From NCBI GenBank assembly GCA_964242415.1, contig CAXTAT010000006.1:1-64000 (forward strand): a DNA stretch of 64,000 bases. Reading direction: 5' to 3'. The position numbers were made by a program, and so were the translations under genes. Position 1 is the first letter of the stretch; each line of letters begins with the position of its first letter. Shown here piece after piece: positions 27,402 to 35,365 of this stretch. This stretch comes from DASWOJ01 sp964242415. GTDB lineage: Bacteria; Pseudomonadota; Alphaproteobacteria; Acetobacterales; Acetobacteraceae. A model generated the notes under the pieces. The model was not told where the DNA came from and made no database searches. It was given only the letters and a program-made list of their open reading frames with translations.

Positions 27402-29478
27402 ATGCCAGCGACACGACCCTCTGTCTGCCCGCACGACTGCCCCAGCACCTGTGCCCTGGATGTGGAGGTGCTGGACCGGCGCACCATCGGCGCGGTGCGC
27501 GGGGCGGACAACCCGTACACGGCCGGGGTCGTGTGCAACAAGGTCGCCCGCTATGCCGAGCGGGTGCATCACCCCGACCGGCTGCTGCATCCCCTGTTGC
27601 GGACGGGACCGAAGGGGGGCGGGGCGTTTCAGCGGATCACCTGGGACGAGGCGCTGGACCGGGTCGTGGCCGGGTTCACCGAGGCTGCGGCGCGGCATGG
27701 GACCGAGGCAGTTTGGCCCTACAGCTCCGCCGGGACGATGGGGCTGGTGAACCGGGACGGCATCTTCCGGCTGCGGCACGCGATGCGCTGGTCCGGGCGC
27801 AAGGGCACCATCTGCAGCACCATCGCCACCGCCGGGTGGATGGCCGGCTGCGGCCGGGTCAGCGGCGCGGATTCACGTGAGATGGCGGTGGCGGACCTGA
27901 ACGTGCTGTGGGGCACCAACCCGGTGTCCACCCAGGTCAACGTCATGGCCCACGTCACCCGCGCCCGCAAGGAGCGCGGCGCCAAGCTGGTGGTCGTGGA
28001 CCCGTACCGCACCGGCACGGCGGCGGCGGCCGACATGCACCTGGCGGTCCGGCCCGGCACGGATGCGGCGCTGGCCTGCGCCGTCATGCACTGCGCGTTC
28101 CGCGACGGTCATGCCGACCGGGCCTACATGGCCGAGTATGCCGACGACCCGGCGGCGCTGGAGGACCACCTCCGCACGCGCGGGCCGGATTGGGCGGCGG
28201 CCATCACCGGGCTGTCCTCGGGGCAGATCGAAGCCTTTGCGGCGCTGTACAACCCGACGCCGCGCGCCTACATCCGTGCGGGCTATGGGTTCACCCGCGG
28301 GCGCAACGGCGCGGCGTCCATGCATGCGGTGAGCTGCCTGCCCGCCGTCACCGGCAAGTGGCGGCACGAGGGCGGGGGCGCCCTGTGGGGCATGAAGGGC
28401 ATCTATGGACAAGTCGCTGATCGAGGGCACGGCGCTGCGCGACCTCTCGATCCGCGAGCTGGACATGAGCCGGATCGCCAGCATCCTGACCGGCGACCGG
28501 GAGGCGCTGATGGGCGGCGGACCCGTCCATGCCCTGCTGGTGCAGAGCGGCAACCCGGCCTCGGTGTGCCCCGACAGCAACCGGGTGCGGCAGGGGCTGC
28601 TGCGGGACGACCTGTTCACCGTGGTGCACGAGCAGTTCATGACCGAGACCGCGCGTTTTGCCGACATCGTGCTGCCGGCGACCACGTTCCTGGAGCATGA
28701 CGACATCTACCAGGCTGGCGGCCACAGCCACATCCAGATCGGCCTGCGCATCATCGACCCGCCCGGCGAGGCGCGGTCCAACCACGACCTGGTTTGCGCC
28801 TTGGCGGGGCGGTTCGGGCTGGAGCATCCCAGCTTCAAAATGACTGGGCTGGAGCTGGCGGATGCGACCCTGTGCGCCTCCGGCTATCCGTCGGCCGAGG
28901 AACTGGCGGCACGGCGCTGGGTGGACGTGCAGCTTCCGTTCCAGACGGCGCACTTCTTGGACGGGTTTGGGCACAAGGACGGCAGGTTTCATTTCCGCGC
29001 GGACTGGCGGGCGCTGGGCGATGCGGAGGGCAAGCTGCCGGCGCTGCCGGATTATGCGCCGCTGACGGACGCGGCGAGCGGGGAGCGGCCGATGCGGCTG
29101 GTGGCGGCGCCGGCCCGGCAGTTCCTGAACTCCACCTTTACCGAGACGCCGACGGCTCGGAAGCGCGAGGGCCGGCCGCAGGCGCTGGTCTGCCCGGAGG
29201 ACGCCGCCGCGCACGGCATTGCGGACGGCGCCCTGATGCGGCTGGGCAATGCCCGGGGCGAGGTGGTGCTGCACGCGCGCCATGTGCCGGGGCAGACACG
29301 GGGGACAGTGGTGGTGGAAAGCATCTGGCCCGCCGCGGCGTTCGGCGGGGTGCAGCACGGCATCAACGTGCTGACCAGCGACGAACCCGCGCTGCCCGCG
29401 GGCGGCGCGGTGTTCCATGATACCGCCGTGTGGATGCGGGCGGAGGAGGCCGACGGCGTCATGCTGGCCGCGGAGTAA
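27402..29478 (+). pseudogene. Molybdopterin oxidoreductase (formate-dehydrogenase/BisC superfamily), frameshifted
   Basis: A catalytic subunit of the molybdopterin-guanine-dinucleotide oxidoreductases, normally one chain near 690 residues. The first frame starts at ATG 27402 with [4Fe-4S] cysteines in VCPHDCPSTC and GVVCNK, then ITWDEALDRVV, WGTNPVSTQVNVM and VVVDPYRTGTA, up to GGGALWGMKGIY. Near 28400-28405 the frame changes, and the rest (DKSLIEGTALRD, VQSGNPASVCPDSNRV, FADIVLPATTFLEHDD, and a C-terminal dinucleotide-binding domain ending MLAAE) continues in the +1 frame to 29478. No homopolymer explains it. It could be a true mutation or a sequencing error; both halves are otherwise well preserved. 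Substrate unknown. Confidence 0.85.
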
Positions 29479-29606
29479 GGCGGAGTTGCGATATTGGGTT
29501 GAACCGGTGCTTGGCCAGGGTGGCTTGCCCATTTTGTGCCAGCAGCGAGACGGCGAAGCGCCGGGCGGCCTGCATGTCGCGTAGATCGGACGTTATGGTA
29601 AATGCA

Positions 29607-29963
29607 TCAAGGTTCTGGCGCTCCGTCATCAGGCATAAGGATTTCACCTGGTAAATTTTGCAATGCTGGAACATGCACCGGAACTCGTGTAATAACTATG
29701 GCCCAGTCACCTCCGATTAGACTGAGAAGGCGAGCATCGGACTGATACTTCTGGCGAAGGGTGGCTTCCTCACCGGCTAATTCCTCGCAGTTCAAGCCAT
29801 CTTTGTTCGTAAAAGACTTGCACCGAGCCTTGTGACCGATGAAAGTATCAACGTCGGTCGGAAGGTTAAGCGGGTTCATGTTAGCTGGCTCGTCAGCTAA
29901 CCCCGCTTCGCTAGCGAAGAGGACCATGGAGAACGCGACAGCACAGCGTGCAGACCCTCGCAT
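29607..29963 (-). CDS. Small predicted periplasmic protein, unknown
   Basis: A 118-residue protein starting MRGSARCAVAFSMVLFASEA, a signal peptide likely cut near GLADEPA, followed by a compact mature part with two cysteines (ARCKSF and LNCEEL) that could form a disulfide. No family is recognised. ATG 29963 is preceded by AGGAATT; the frame stays open to 30119 but that part lacks coding character. Its A+T content is higher than its neighbours, hinting at foreign origin. Confidence 0.6.
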   Translation of the reverse strand: MRGSARCAVAFSMVLFASEAGLADEPANMNPLNLPTDVDTFIGHKARCKSFTNKDGLNCEELAGEEATLRQKYQSDARLLSLIGGDWAIVITRVPVHVPALQNLPGEILMPDDGAPEP

Positions 29964-30015
29964 GGCATAATTCCTGTCCGTCTTATGCTGAATCATGGTA
30001 ACGCCGAAGGTGCAG

Positions 30016-30297
30016 TTATGAAAGCTCATAAAAGGTAACTGTGTCGCCGGGTTGGAAGAGTTCAGCAGCTTCGCTGGCTTTGGCAACCACGCCCAGCCAG
30101 CTCCTTCGCAGCCCAACACTGTCTATGAACTCTGGCCCGGAGTAAGCAGACCTGCCGCGCTCGCTGTGGACGACGCCGTTTCCAGGTATGATCCCGCTGA
30201 AACCATCTTTGAGCATCAGGACAAGGCCCCGCCCCGTCAAGGTAAACACCTGCTCGATCTCCGCTTGCCCGCTCGCAGCCTCGCACGGTTCACCCAT
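30016..30297 (-). CDS. Small beta-rich protein, unknown
   Basis: A 93-residue soluble frame containing EIEQVFTLTGRGLVLMLKDG and ending VVAKASEAAELFQPGDTVTF-YELS. The pattern (short strands, V-F-x-L-T-G-R-G, then PGD-V-F) loosely recalls the second beta-barrel domain of elongation-factor-like proteins, but without a GTPase domain; this is only a resemblance. ATG 30297 gives the compact domain; extension to 30522 is possible but unconvincing. A+T content is above the local average, as for its neighbour at 29607. Confidence 0.5.
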   Translation of the reverse strand: MGEPCEAASGQAEIEQVFTLTGRGLVLMLKDGFSGIIPGNGVVHSERGRSAYSGPEFIDSVGLRRSWLGVVAKASEAAELFQPGDTVTFYELS

Positions 30298-30543
30298 GCG
30301 CCGATCATACCGTCTTTCCCGGACGCGGGCACCATCGGCCGCCCTGGCCTTGCACCCGTCCCATGCTGCACTGCACCAACGCAGAGTCGCCATTATGGAA
30401 AAAGGGGGACAGTCTTGCCGAAGTCCCCGGCCAGTCTTCAGGGGCCGCGGCGGGCCGGGCGGCACAGGAACTTGGTGGAGAGCTGTATTCGGAGGTGACC
30501 GACGCCGCCCGAGTACGCGCAAGGACTTGTTCAGGTCGTTCCA

Positions 30544-30810
30544 CTATCGGTCTTGTGCCGTGTGGCAGACGCGGAGAATGCGGACCATCCCCGCCGTCTC
30601 ATCCACTCGGTAAACGATGACGTAGGGCGGCACGGCTGACAGCTCGCGGGGCGGCGGGCACCCGGCCGGGCCGGGCCTTGGCGGGCAGCGCGGCCAGGCT
30701 GTCGGCTGCGGGCCAGCAAGGCGTGGCTGATCAGCGCGGCGGCGGGGTTGCGCTCGGCCAGCCACGCGGTGAGGCGGCGCTGGTCGTCCCGGGCCCCGGC
30801 CCGCCATGCG
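30544..30810 (-). pseudogene. ParE/RelE-type toxin, decayed
   Basis: Reading the minus strand in successive frames gives DQRRLTAWLAERNPAAALIS, then ADSLAALPAKARPGRVP, then ELSAVPPYVIVYRVDETAGM followed by VRILRVCHTAQDR and a stop at 30544. These segments match, in order, a ParE-type plasmid-stabilisation toxin with its C-terminal PYVIVYRV / ILRV strands. At least two frame changes separate them, so no active toxin is made. Confidence 0.7.
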
Positions 30811-30990
30811 ACGCGTACGCCGCCGGCGACGAGGGCAGCGACGTGGCGATCCGGCGCTCCAACTCCTCAATCTCGGCCATGATCTCGGCGCGGACCTCCT
30901 CGTGCGGGATGTCAGCGCGCGGGTCGGCCAAGGGCCTCGGCCACCACGGCGACCAGCGCCTGCCGTGCGGCCTCCAATAGGAGACGGCGG
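30811..30990 (-). pseudogene. Antitoxin partner of the decayed toxin, frameshifted
   Basis: Directly before the toxin remnant, one frame reads DRRLLLEAARQALVAVVAEA; after one extra C near 30930 another frame continues LADPRADIPHEEVRAEIMAE, then IEELERRIA. This is the usual DNA-binding-antitoxin tail (DIPHEEVMAEI) found before ParE-type toxins. Order, spacing and strand fit a parDE-like pair lost by small indels. Its beginning abuts the stop of the DUF2325 gene. Confidence 0.65.
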
Positions 30991-32241
30991 TCACGGCGGT
31001 GCCGCCGGGGTTGGTTGGGTCTCAGGCGCGGCGAACGCCGCCAGGAACGAGCCCAGGCCGGAGGAGCGCAACGGCGCCCAGGGCTTGCCGAGCTGGCGGC
31101 ACAGCCGCTTGACGGTCAGCGCGGCGTCGTGGCTGACGCAATCCACGGGGAAGGCAACCTGGTCGGCCTGGCCGATCAGGCCGGGCAGCAGCGATGGGTG
31201 GTCATGCCGCCCCCCGTCGTGGACGAGCAGCGTGCCGCCGGCAGCCTCCAGCAGCCTACGCAGGGCGTCCACGGCGCCTGGACGCCCACCGACGTATAGG
31301 ATGCGTTGCGCCGGCAGCGCCACGGCCTTCGAGGACTCCGTCCCTGCCCCGTGCCGCTCCAGCGCCGCGACTTCGTCCTGCGCTGCCGTGCAGCCGGCTT
31401 CTGCCGCCGTGGCCCGCGCTTCCCAGCGCCGCGCCGCCTCCGAGGCGTCCGCAAGCCGCCCCTCCAGCCGCTCGCGCCGGGCTGTCTCGCGCGCCAGGCG
31501 GGATTGGAGGTCTGCCACCAGGTCGCGCAACCCGGCAGATGCATCACCGTCGCCCGTGGCAGCGTTACGCGCGACCTGCCCCGCCGCCAGCGCGCCGAGG
31601 CGGCGGATCGTCGCATCGCGGGAGGTGACGGCCTCATGCAGGCGGACTTGCTGCCGCTCCACCTTGGCCTGCAATGCGGCATTCGCCTCTTCCAGCGCGG
31701 TCAGCCGGCGGATGTCGGCCCGGTTGGCCGCGCCGACCAGGTGGGACAGCATGTGAACGTCGCCGAACGCCCGCCGCAGCCCCTCGTGCCCCACGTCGGG
31801 GTGGGTCAGCACGGCCCAGTAGGCGCCGGGGATGTCGCCGGCCCGGCGTGCCTCCGCCCAGGCCTGCATGACGGCGGCCTCGCTCCGCAACGGGGCGAAG
31901 CGTTTCACCACCGTCTCATGCCGGGCATCCAGCGTCTTCTGCAGCAGCTTCGACCCGGCATTGTGGTGGCTGCACAGGCTGACGGCCTGGGAGTGCAGGT
32001 CATGGTCGCTGAAGCCGGACACATCGACCTGCGCCGCCTTGCCCATGGCCCGGCGCAGCTCCGCCGTGGTCAGGCAAGTGCCGATGACCGAGCAGTGGAC
32101 GGAGGCGTTCAGCTCCCACAGCTTCGCCCGCTGCCGCTTGGGCGGCGGCAGCGCGGGCAGGGCAACCGGCAGCAGGACCCGGGGCCGGCTGGCGGTCCCG
32201 CCGACCCCGAGGAACACGGCAGGGTGCATGGCTGCCGTCAC
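30991..32241 (-). CDS. DUF2325 domain protein with coiled coil
   Basis: A 416-residue soluble protein. The N-terminal part (about 30-170) is globular and Cys/His-containing (HCSVIGTC, VSLCSHHNAG). The middle (about 180-290) is an Ala/Glu/Arg coiled coil. The C-terminal DUF2325 domain (about 305-400) reads RILYVGGRPGAVDALRRLLE, LLVHDGGRHDHPSLLPGLIG and CVSHDAALTVKRLCRQLGKP. DUF2325 is a Rossmann-like domain of unknown function that often occurs near redox or metal genes. The genes on either side, a truncated dehydrogenase and the decayed toxin pair, give no functional hint. Confidence 0.88.
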   Translation of the reverse strand: MTAAMHPAVFLGVGGTASRPRVLLPVALPALPPPKRQRAKLWELNASVHCSVIGTCLTTAELRRAMGKAAQVDVSGFSDHDLHSQAVSLCSHHNAGSKLLQKTLDARHETVVKRFAPLRSEAAVMQAWAEARRAGDIPGAYWAVLTHPDVGHEGLRRAFGDVHMLSHLVGAANRADIRRLTALEEANAALQAKVERQQVRLHEAVTSRDATIRRLGALAAGQVARNAATGDGDASAGLRDLVADLQSRLARETARRERLEGRLADASEAARRWEARATAAEAGCTAAQDEVAALERHGAGTESSKAVALPAQRILYVGGRPGAVDALRRLLEAAGGTLLVHDGGRHDHPSLLPGLIGQADQVAFPVDCVSHDAALTVKRLCRQLGKPWAPLRSSGLGSFLAAFAAPETQPTPAAPP

Positions 32242-32271
32242 GGCCCCGCCTCCGTCATGGCCCTGCCTCCG

Positions 32272-32643
32272 TCACGGCAACGCCGCGACGGCCTTGGTCT
32301 CGGTATGGAACTCGATGGCCTCGTAGCCCATCTCGCGCGCCCAGCCGGACTGCTTGTAGCCGCCGAACGGCACCGCCACGCCGTTGAGGTTGTGGGCGTT
32401 GATCCACACCGATCCCGCCTTTAGCTTGTGGGCGATGCCGGTGTCGCGGGTCCAGGTCGACGCCGGGCCATGCTCGGTGGCGTCGCCCACCTTGGCGATG
32501 CGGTCCAGGTCGTCGTCATGCGGCATGGCGCAGACCACGGGGCGGGCGTCCGCCCATTGGCCGCCGATCAGCAGCTTGCGGCGGCGTGCGATGAAGTCAC
32601 GGTTGGCCTGGCTCAGCCGGCCATGCGAAGCGGTTACGTCCAT
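32272..32643 (-). pseudogene. Aldehyde dehydrogenase with internal deletion
   Basis: The first 35 residues (LSQANRDFIARRRKLLIGGQ) resemble the N-terminus of phenylacetaldehyde/benzaldehyde-type dehydrogenases. Residue 36 onwards jumps to the C-terminus (ASTWTRDTGIAHKLKAGSVW, VPFGGYKQSGWAREMGYEAI). About 350-380 residues, including the cofactor domain and catalytic cysteine, are missing, yet the frame is intact over 123 codons. It is therefore a deletion product and not a functional enzyme, although a short protein could still be made. Confidence 0.85.
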
Positions 32644-32656
32644 GTTCGCCTGCCCT

Positions 32657-32680
32657 CGTTATATTCGTTCAAACATAGCG
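32657..32680. promoter_or_regulatory. Strong candidate ModE operator upstream of the modE-like gene
   Basis: The plus strand reads CGTTATATT-N7-AACATAGCG, a 24-base dyad with AT-rich half-sites unusual for this genome. It agrees at most positions, including CGTTATATT and ACATA-CG, with the E. coli modABCD operator as I remember it. It lies between divergent genes, 83 bp before the modE-like start and 14 bp from the start of the truncated dehydrogenase, consistent with autoregulation. Confidence 0.65.
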
Positions 32681-32762
32681 TCGCGTCGCGGCGCAAGTCC
32701 AGCGCAACCGCACGGAATTGCGGCCGTTTCCGAGCACCCGGCGGTGGTGCTACATTGCCGGC

Positions 32763-33110
32763 ATGACGAGGCTCATGCTGCGCATCGACTTCGATGGGGA
32801 CCGCGCGCTCGGCCCGGGCAAGGTCCGGCTGCTGGAGCTGGTGGGCGAGACCGGATCGATTTCGGCGGCCGGCCGGGCGATGGGCATGAGCTACCGGCGG
32901 GCGTGGATGCTGGTGGATGCGCTGAACCGGACGTTCAGCCTGCCGGTGGTCGAGACCCGGGGCGGCGGGGCCGGTGGCGGCGGGGCCAAGCTGACGCCGT
33001 TCGGCGCCGGGGTGATCGAGAGCTACCGCGCGATGGAGCGGGAGGCGCGCGACGCCCTGGCCCGGCGCCTGGCTGAGCTTGAGCAGGCATTGGCGCCTGC
33101 CGCGCCGTGA
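32763..33110 (+). CDS. ModE-like molybdate regulator, winged-helix domain only
   Basis: A 115-residue DNA-binding protein equal to the N-terminal domain of ModE: LGPGKVRLLELVGETGSISA, AAGRAMGMSYRRAWMLVDAL, LNRTFSLPVVETRGGG and AKLTPFGAGVIESYRAME. Full-length ModE has two extra TOBE (mop) domains that bind molybdate; here the chain stops after a short helical tail, so direct molybdate sensing is unlikely. Single-domain ModE relatives are common in Alphaproteobacteria. The ATG at 32763 gives the expected N-terminus. A ModE-type site lies 83 bp upstream. Confidence 0.9.
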   Translation: MTRLMLRIDFDGDRALGPGKVRLLELVGETGSISAAGRAMGMSYRRAWMLVDALNRTFSLPVVETRGGGAGGGGAKLTPFGAGVIESYRAMEREARDALARRLAELEQALAPAAP

Positions 33111-33242
33111 TCTGGCGGTGGGCTTGCGCTCACGCTCACCCTACCGGCGTCCAGGCTCGCCATCGTCGCGGGATGCTCGCCAATCGAGCGTTGTGCTCGC
33201 ACTTGCTGCCGATGGCGGCTGGGCGCTGTTCACCCGCATCTC

Positions 33243-34079
33243 TCAGGGCTTGGAGTCCGCTTCCGGGTGGAACAGCTTCTGCCCGGCAACCTGGTAGCTG
33301 GCGATGGCCGCCTGCCCGGCTGACGAGGCCAGCCAATCAGCGAACTGCTGTGCGGGCTGGCGGCCCTCCGGGTCATGCTCGTCCGGATTGAGCGTGATGA
33401 CGTCGTAGCGGTTCACCAGGTCGCGCCCGCCCTCGACGACGATCTGCAGGTTGCGCTTGTTGCCGAAGCTGAGCCAAGTGCCTCGATCCGACAGCGTGTA
33501 GGCGTCCATGGCTGCCGCGGCGTTCAGCGCCGCGCCCATGCCGCCGCCGATGTCGCGGTACCAGGCCCCGGCCGGGTTGACGCCGGCGCCCTGCCAAAGG
33601 CGTTTCTCCTTGGCGTCCGTCCCGCTTTTGTCGCCGCGCGAGACGAACGGCGCCTGTGCCTGGGCAATCGACCGCAGGGCGGCGGCGGCGTCATGCCCGC
33701 CGGCGATGTGCGCCGGGTCGCTGGCCGGTCCGACCAGGATGAAGTCGTTCCAGGCGATCTCGCGCCGGGTCACCCCATGGTGCTCCGCCATGAACCGGTC
33801 CTCGGCATCGGGGTCATGCACCAGCACCAGGTCCGCGTTGCCCTTGGCCGCCGTTGCCAGGGCCTGGCCGGTGCCCTGGGCGACGACGTGGACCTCGATC
33901 CCGGTGTCGCGGGTGAAGATCGGCAGGATGTAGCCCAGGAGGCCGCTGTTCTCGACCGAGGTGGTCGAGGCGAGCACGATCGCCGGGTGCTGCTGCGCGG
34001 GCTGGGCGGACGCGACCGGCACGGCGGCCGTGGACAGCGTGCTGGCCAGGAGGAGGTGCGGAAAGTGGGAGGGGTTCAT
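33243..34079 (-). CDS. tupA: Tungstate (molybdate) ABC transporter substrate-binding protein
   Basis: A 278-residue periplasmic protein with signal peptide (LLLASTLSTAAVPVASA). The family hallmarks of TupA are present: IVLASTTSVENSGLLGYILP with the oxyanion-contacting TTS, VVAQGTGQALATAAKGNADL, VHDPDAEDRFM, and PFVSRGDKSGTDAKEKRLW. TupA proteins bind tungstate with very high affinity. ATG 34079 overlaps the stop of the permease gene by four bases, so the two are translationally coupled. No ATPase gene accompanies them; ModC at 35366 is the nearest candidate to energise the permease. Confidence 0.93.
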   Translation of the reverse strand: MNPSHFPHLLLASTLSTAAVPVASAQPAQQHPAIVLASTTSVENSGLLGYILPIFTRDTGIEVHVVAQGTGQALATAAKGNADLVLVHDPDAEDRFMAEHHGVTRREIAWNDFILVGPASDPAHIAGGHDAAAALRSIAQAQAPFVSRGDKSGTDAKEKRLWQGAGVNPAGAWYRDIGGGMGAALNAAAAMDAYTLSDRGTWLSFGNKRNLQIVVEGGRDLVNRYDVITLNPDEHDPEGRQPAQQFADWLASSAGQAAIASYQVAGQKLFHPEADSKP

Positions 34080-34780
34080 CGGCCTGCCTGCTTGCGGGTG
34101 TGGGACAGCATGAACGCCGCTGCGCTCACAGCCACGCTGATCACGATCAGCACAAGCCCGAGCGCCAGCGAGGTCGCCAGGTTGCCTTCGCTGGTCTCGA
34201 GCGTGATGGCGGTGGTCATGGTGCGGGTGTAGCCGGCGATGTTGCCGCCCACGATCAGGATCGCACCCACCTCGGAGACCGTCCGGCCGAAACCGGCCAG
34301 GATGGCGGTCAGCACCTCGGCCCGGCCGATGGCCAGGAGATGGTGCAGGACCTGGTGGCGCTTCAGGCCGAGCGCCAGGAAGTCTCCGCCATACCGGGCC
34401 CAGATCGCGGCCAATGCCCGATGGGTGATGGCGGTGACGATGGGCAGTGCCAGCAGGCTCTGCGCGAGCACCATGGCGCCAGGGGTGAACAGCATCCCCG
34501 AGCGCCCAAGCGGCCCGGAGCGCGACAGCAGCACATAGAGGGCGACACCCACGACGACGGGCGGCAAGCCCAGCAGGGCGTTGGCGAGCAGGACCAGGGC
34601 GTCGCGGCCGGGCACGCGATAGACCGCAAGCGCGGTGCCGAGCGGAAGCCCGATCCCGGCCGCGATGAACGTGGCGGAAAGGCTGACGGACATCGAAAGG
34701 CCCACGATGCGGATCAGCCCGGAGTCGAAGCCGGCGAGCAGGTTCCAAGCGTGATTGGCGGCTGCGGGGAGGCCGGACAC
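34076..34780 (-). CDS. tupB: Tungstate ABC transporter permease
   Basis: A roughly 234-residue inner-membrane permease with about five to six helices and the ABC-coupling EAA-type loop (LGLKRHQVLHHLLAIGRAEV then LTAILAGFGRTVSEVGAILI). The N-terminal half reads IVGLSMSVSLSATFIAAGIG and GLPPVVVGVALYVLLSRSGP, typical of TupB. The GTG at 34780 is favoured, since upstream sequence in frame belongs to a truncated resolvase rather than to a permease. It is coupled to tupA (ATGA overlap). The original promoter is probably lost or displaced by the resolvase remnant directly upstream. Confidence 0.88.
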   Translation of the reverse strand: MSGLPAAANHAWNLLAGFDSGLIRIVGLSMSVSLSATFIAAGIGLPLGTALAVYRVPGRDALVLLANALLGLPPVVVGVALYVLLSRSGPLGRSGMLFTPGAMVLAQSLLALPIVTAITHRALAAIWARYGGDFLALGLKRHQVLHHLLAIGRAEVLTAILAGFGRTVSEVGAILIVGGNIAGYTRTMTTAITLETSEGNLATSLALGLVLIVISVAVSAAAFMLSHTRKQAGR

Positions 34781-34784
34781 CCGC

Positions 34785-35108
34785 CTACACGGGAACCAGG
34801 ACGCCTCCGGGTGGCATGAGATCGACGCTCTCAATCAGGGATGCCAGGCTGATGTGGCGCTCCTCGTAGTCCTCTACCGTGGTGATCAGATGCTTCGGCG
34901 ACCGGGCAAGTCGGTCGGGTTTGCACGCTATTAGCATGCCGCCCCGGTGCAGCAATTCGCGAAGGACGCGCGCAAGCTCGGGCCGGTCCGCCTTTGCGCC
35001 GGATGGCTTCTCGGTGGGTATCTTCTCGCAACCAGCTTGCCGGAACGCATCGGACTGCCGCTCCGGGGACTGGTCAGTCGTGCTCACCCTGGCGTAGCCG
35101 ACCCGCAT
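34785..35108 (-). pseudogene. Serine resolvase/invertase, truncated
   Basis: The first about 100 residues of a site-specific serine recombinase: MRVGYARVSTTDQSPERQ with catalytic Ser9, LIACKPDRLARSPKHL, and SLIESVDLMPPGG where full-length proteins continue into FALAEFERDLI and a DNA-binding domain. Here it ends VLVPV-stop at 34785, five bases before tupB. The E helix and helix-turn-helix are gone, so it cannot recombine DNA. It marks the border of a past mobile-element event. I saw no clear terminal inverted repeats or transposase in the 257 bases upstream (35109-35365). Confidence 0.85.
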
Positions 35109-35365
35109 GGTTGCCTCGTATTCGCAAGAGCCGTTGAAGCCGTAGCGTTTCCAAAACGACCGATCAAGAGCAGTTTCGAGATGAAGGATGTGGCTGCAGG
35201 GCTGTTAGGGGCAGACTGCGCCGAGCTTCGTCAGAAACGTTGATTGTCGAAAGCAGCCGGCGCTGAGCCGGGCGTCATTGTCACGCAACGTAAGCACGTT
35301 CGTCCGTTGCCGAGCACGGCGCGATAAGCGTCCGTGGCCTGGTGGCCATCAAGGTCCGCTGACGG

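Noticed and set aside
33243..34748. A TupA protein with a long N-terminal extension
   Set aside because: The extension overlaps tupB in another frame and lacks coding character; TupA has its own ATG and signal peptide at 34079.
35109..35365. Transposon terminal inverted repeat near the resolvase fragment
   Set aside because: Short similarities to Tn3-type ends were too weak and unpaired.
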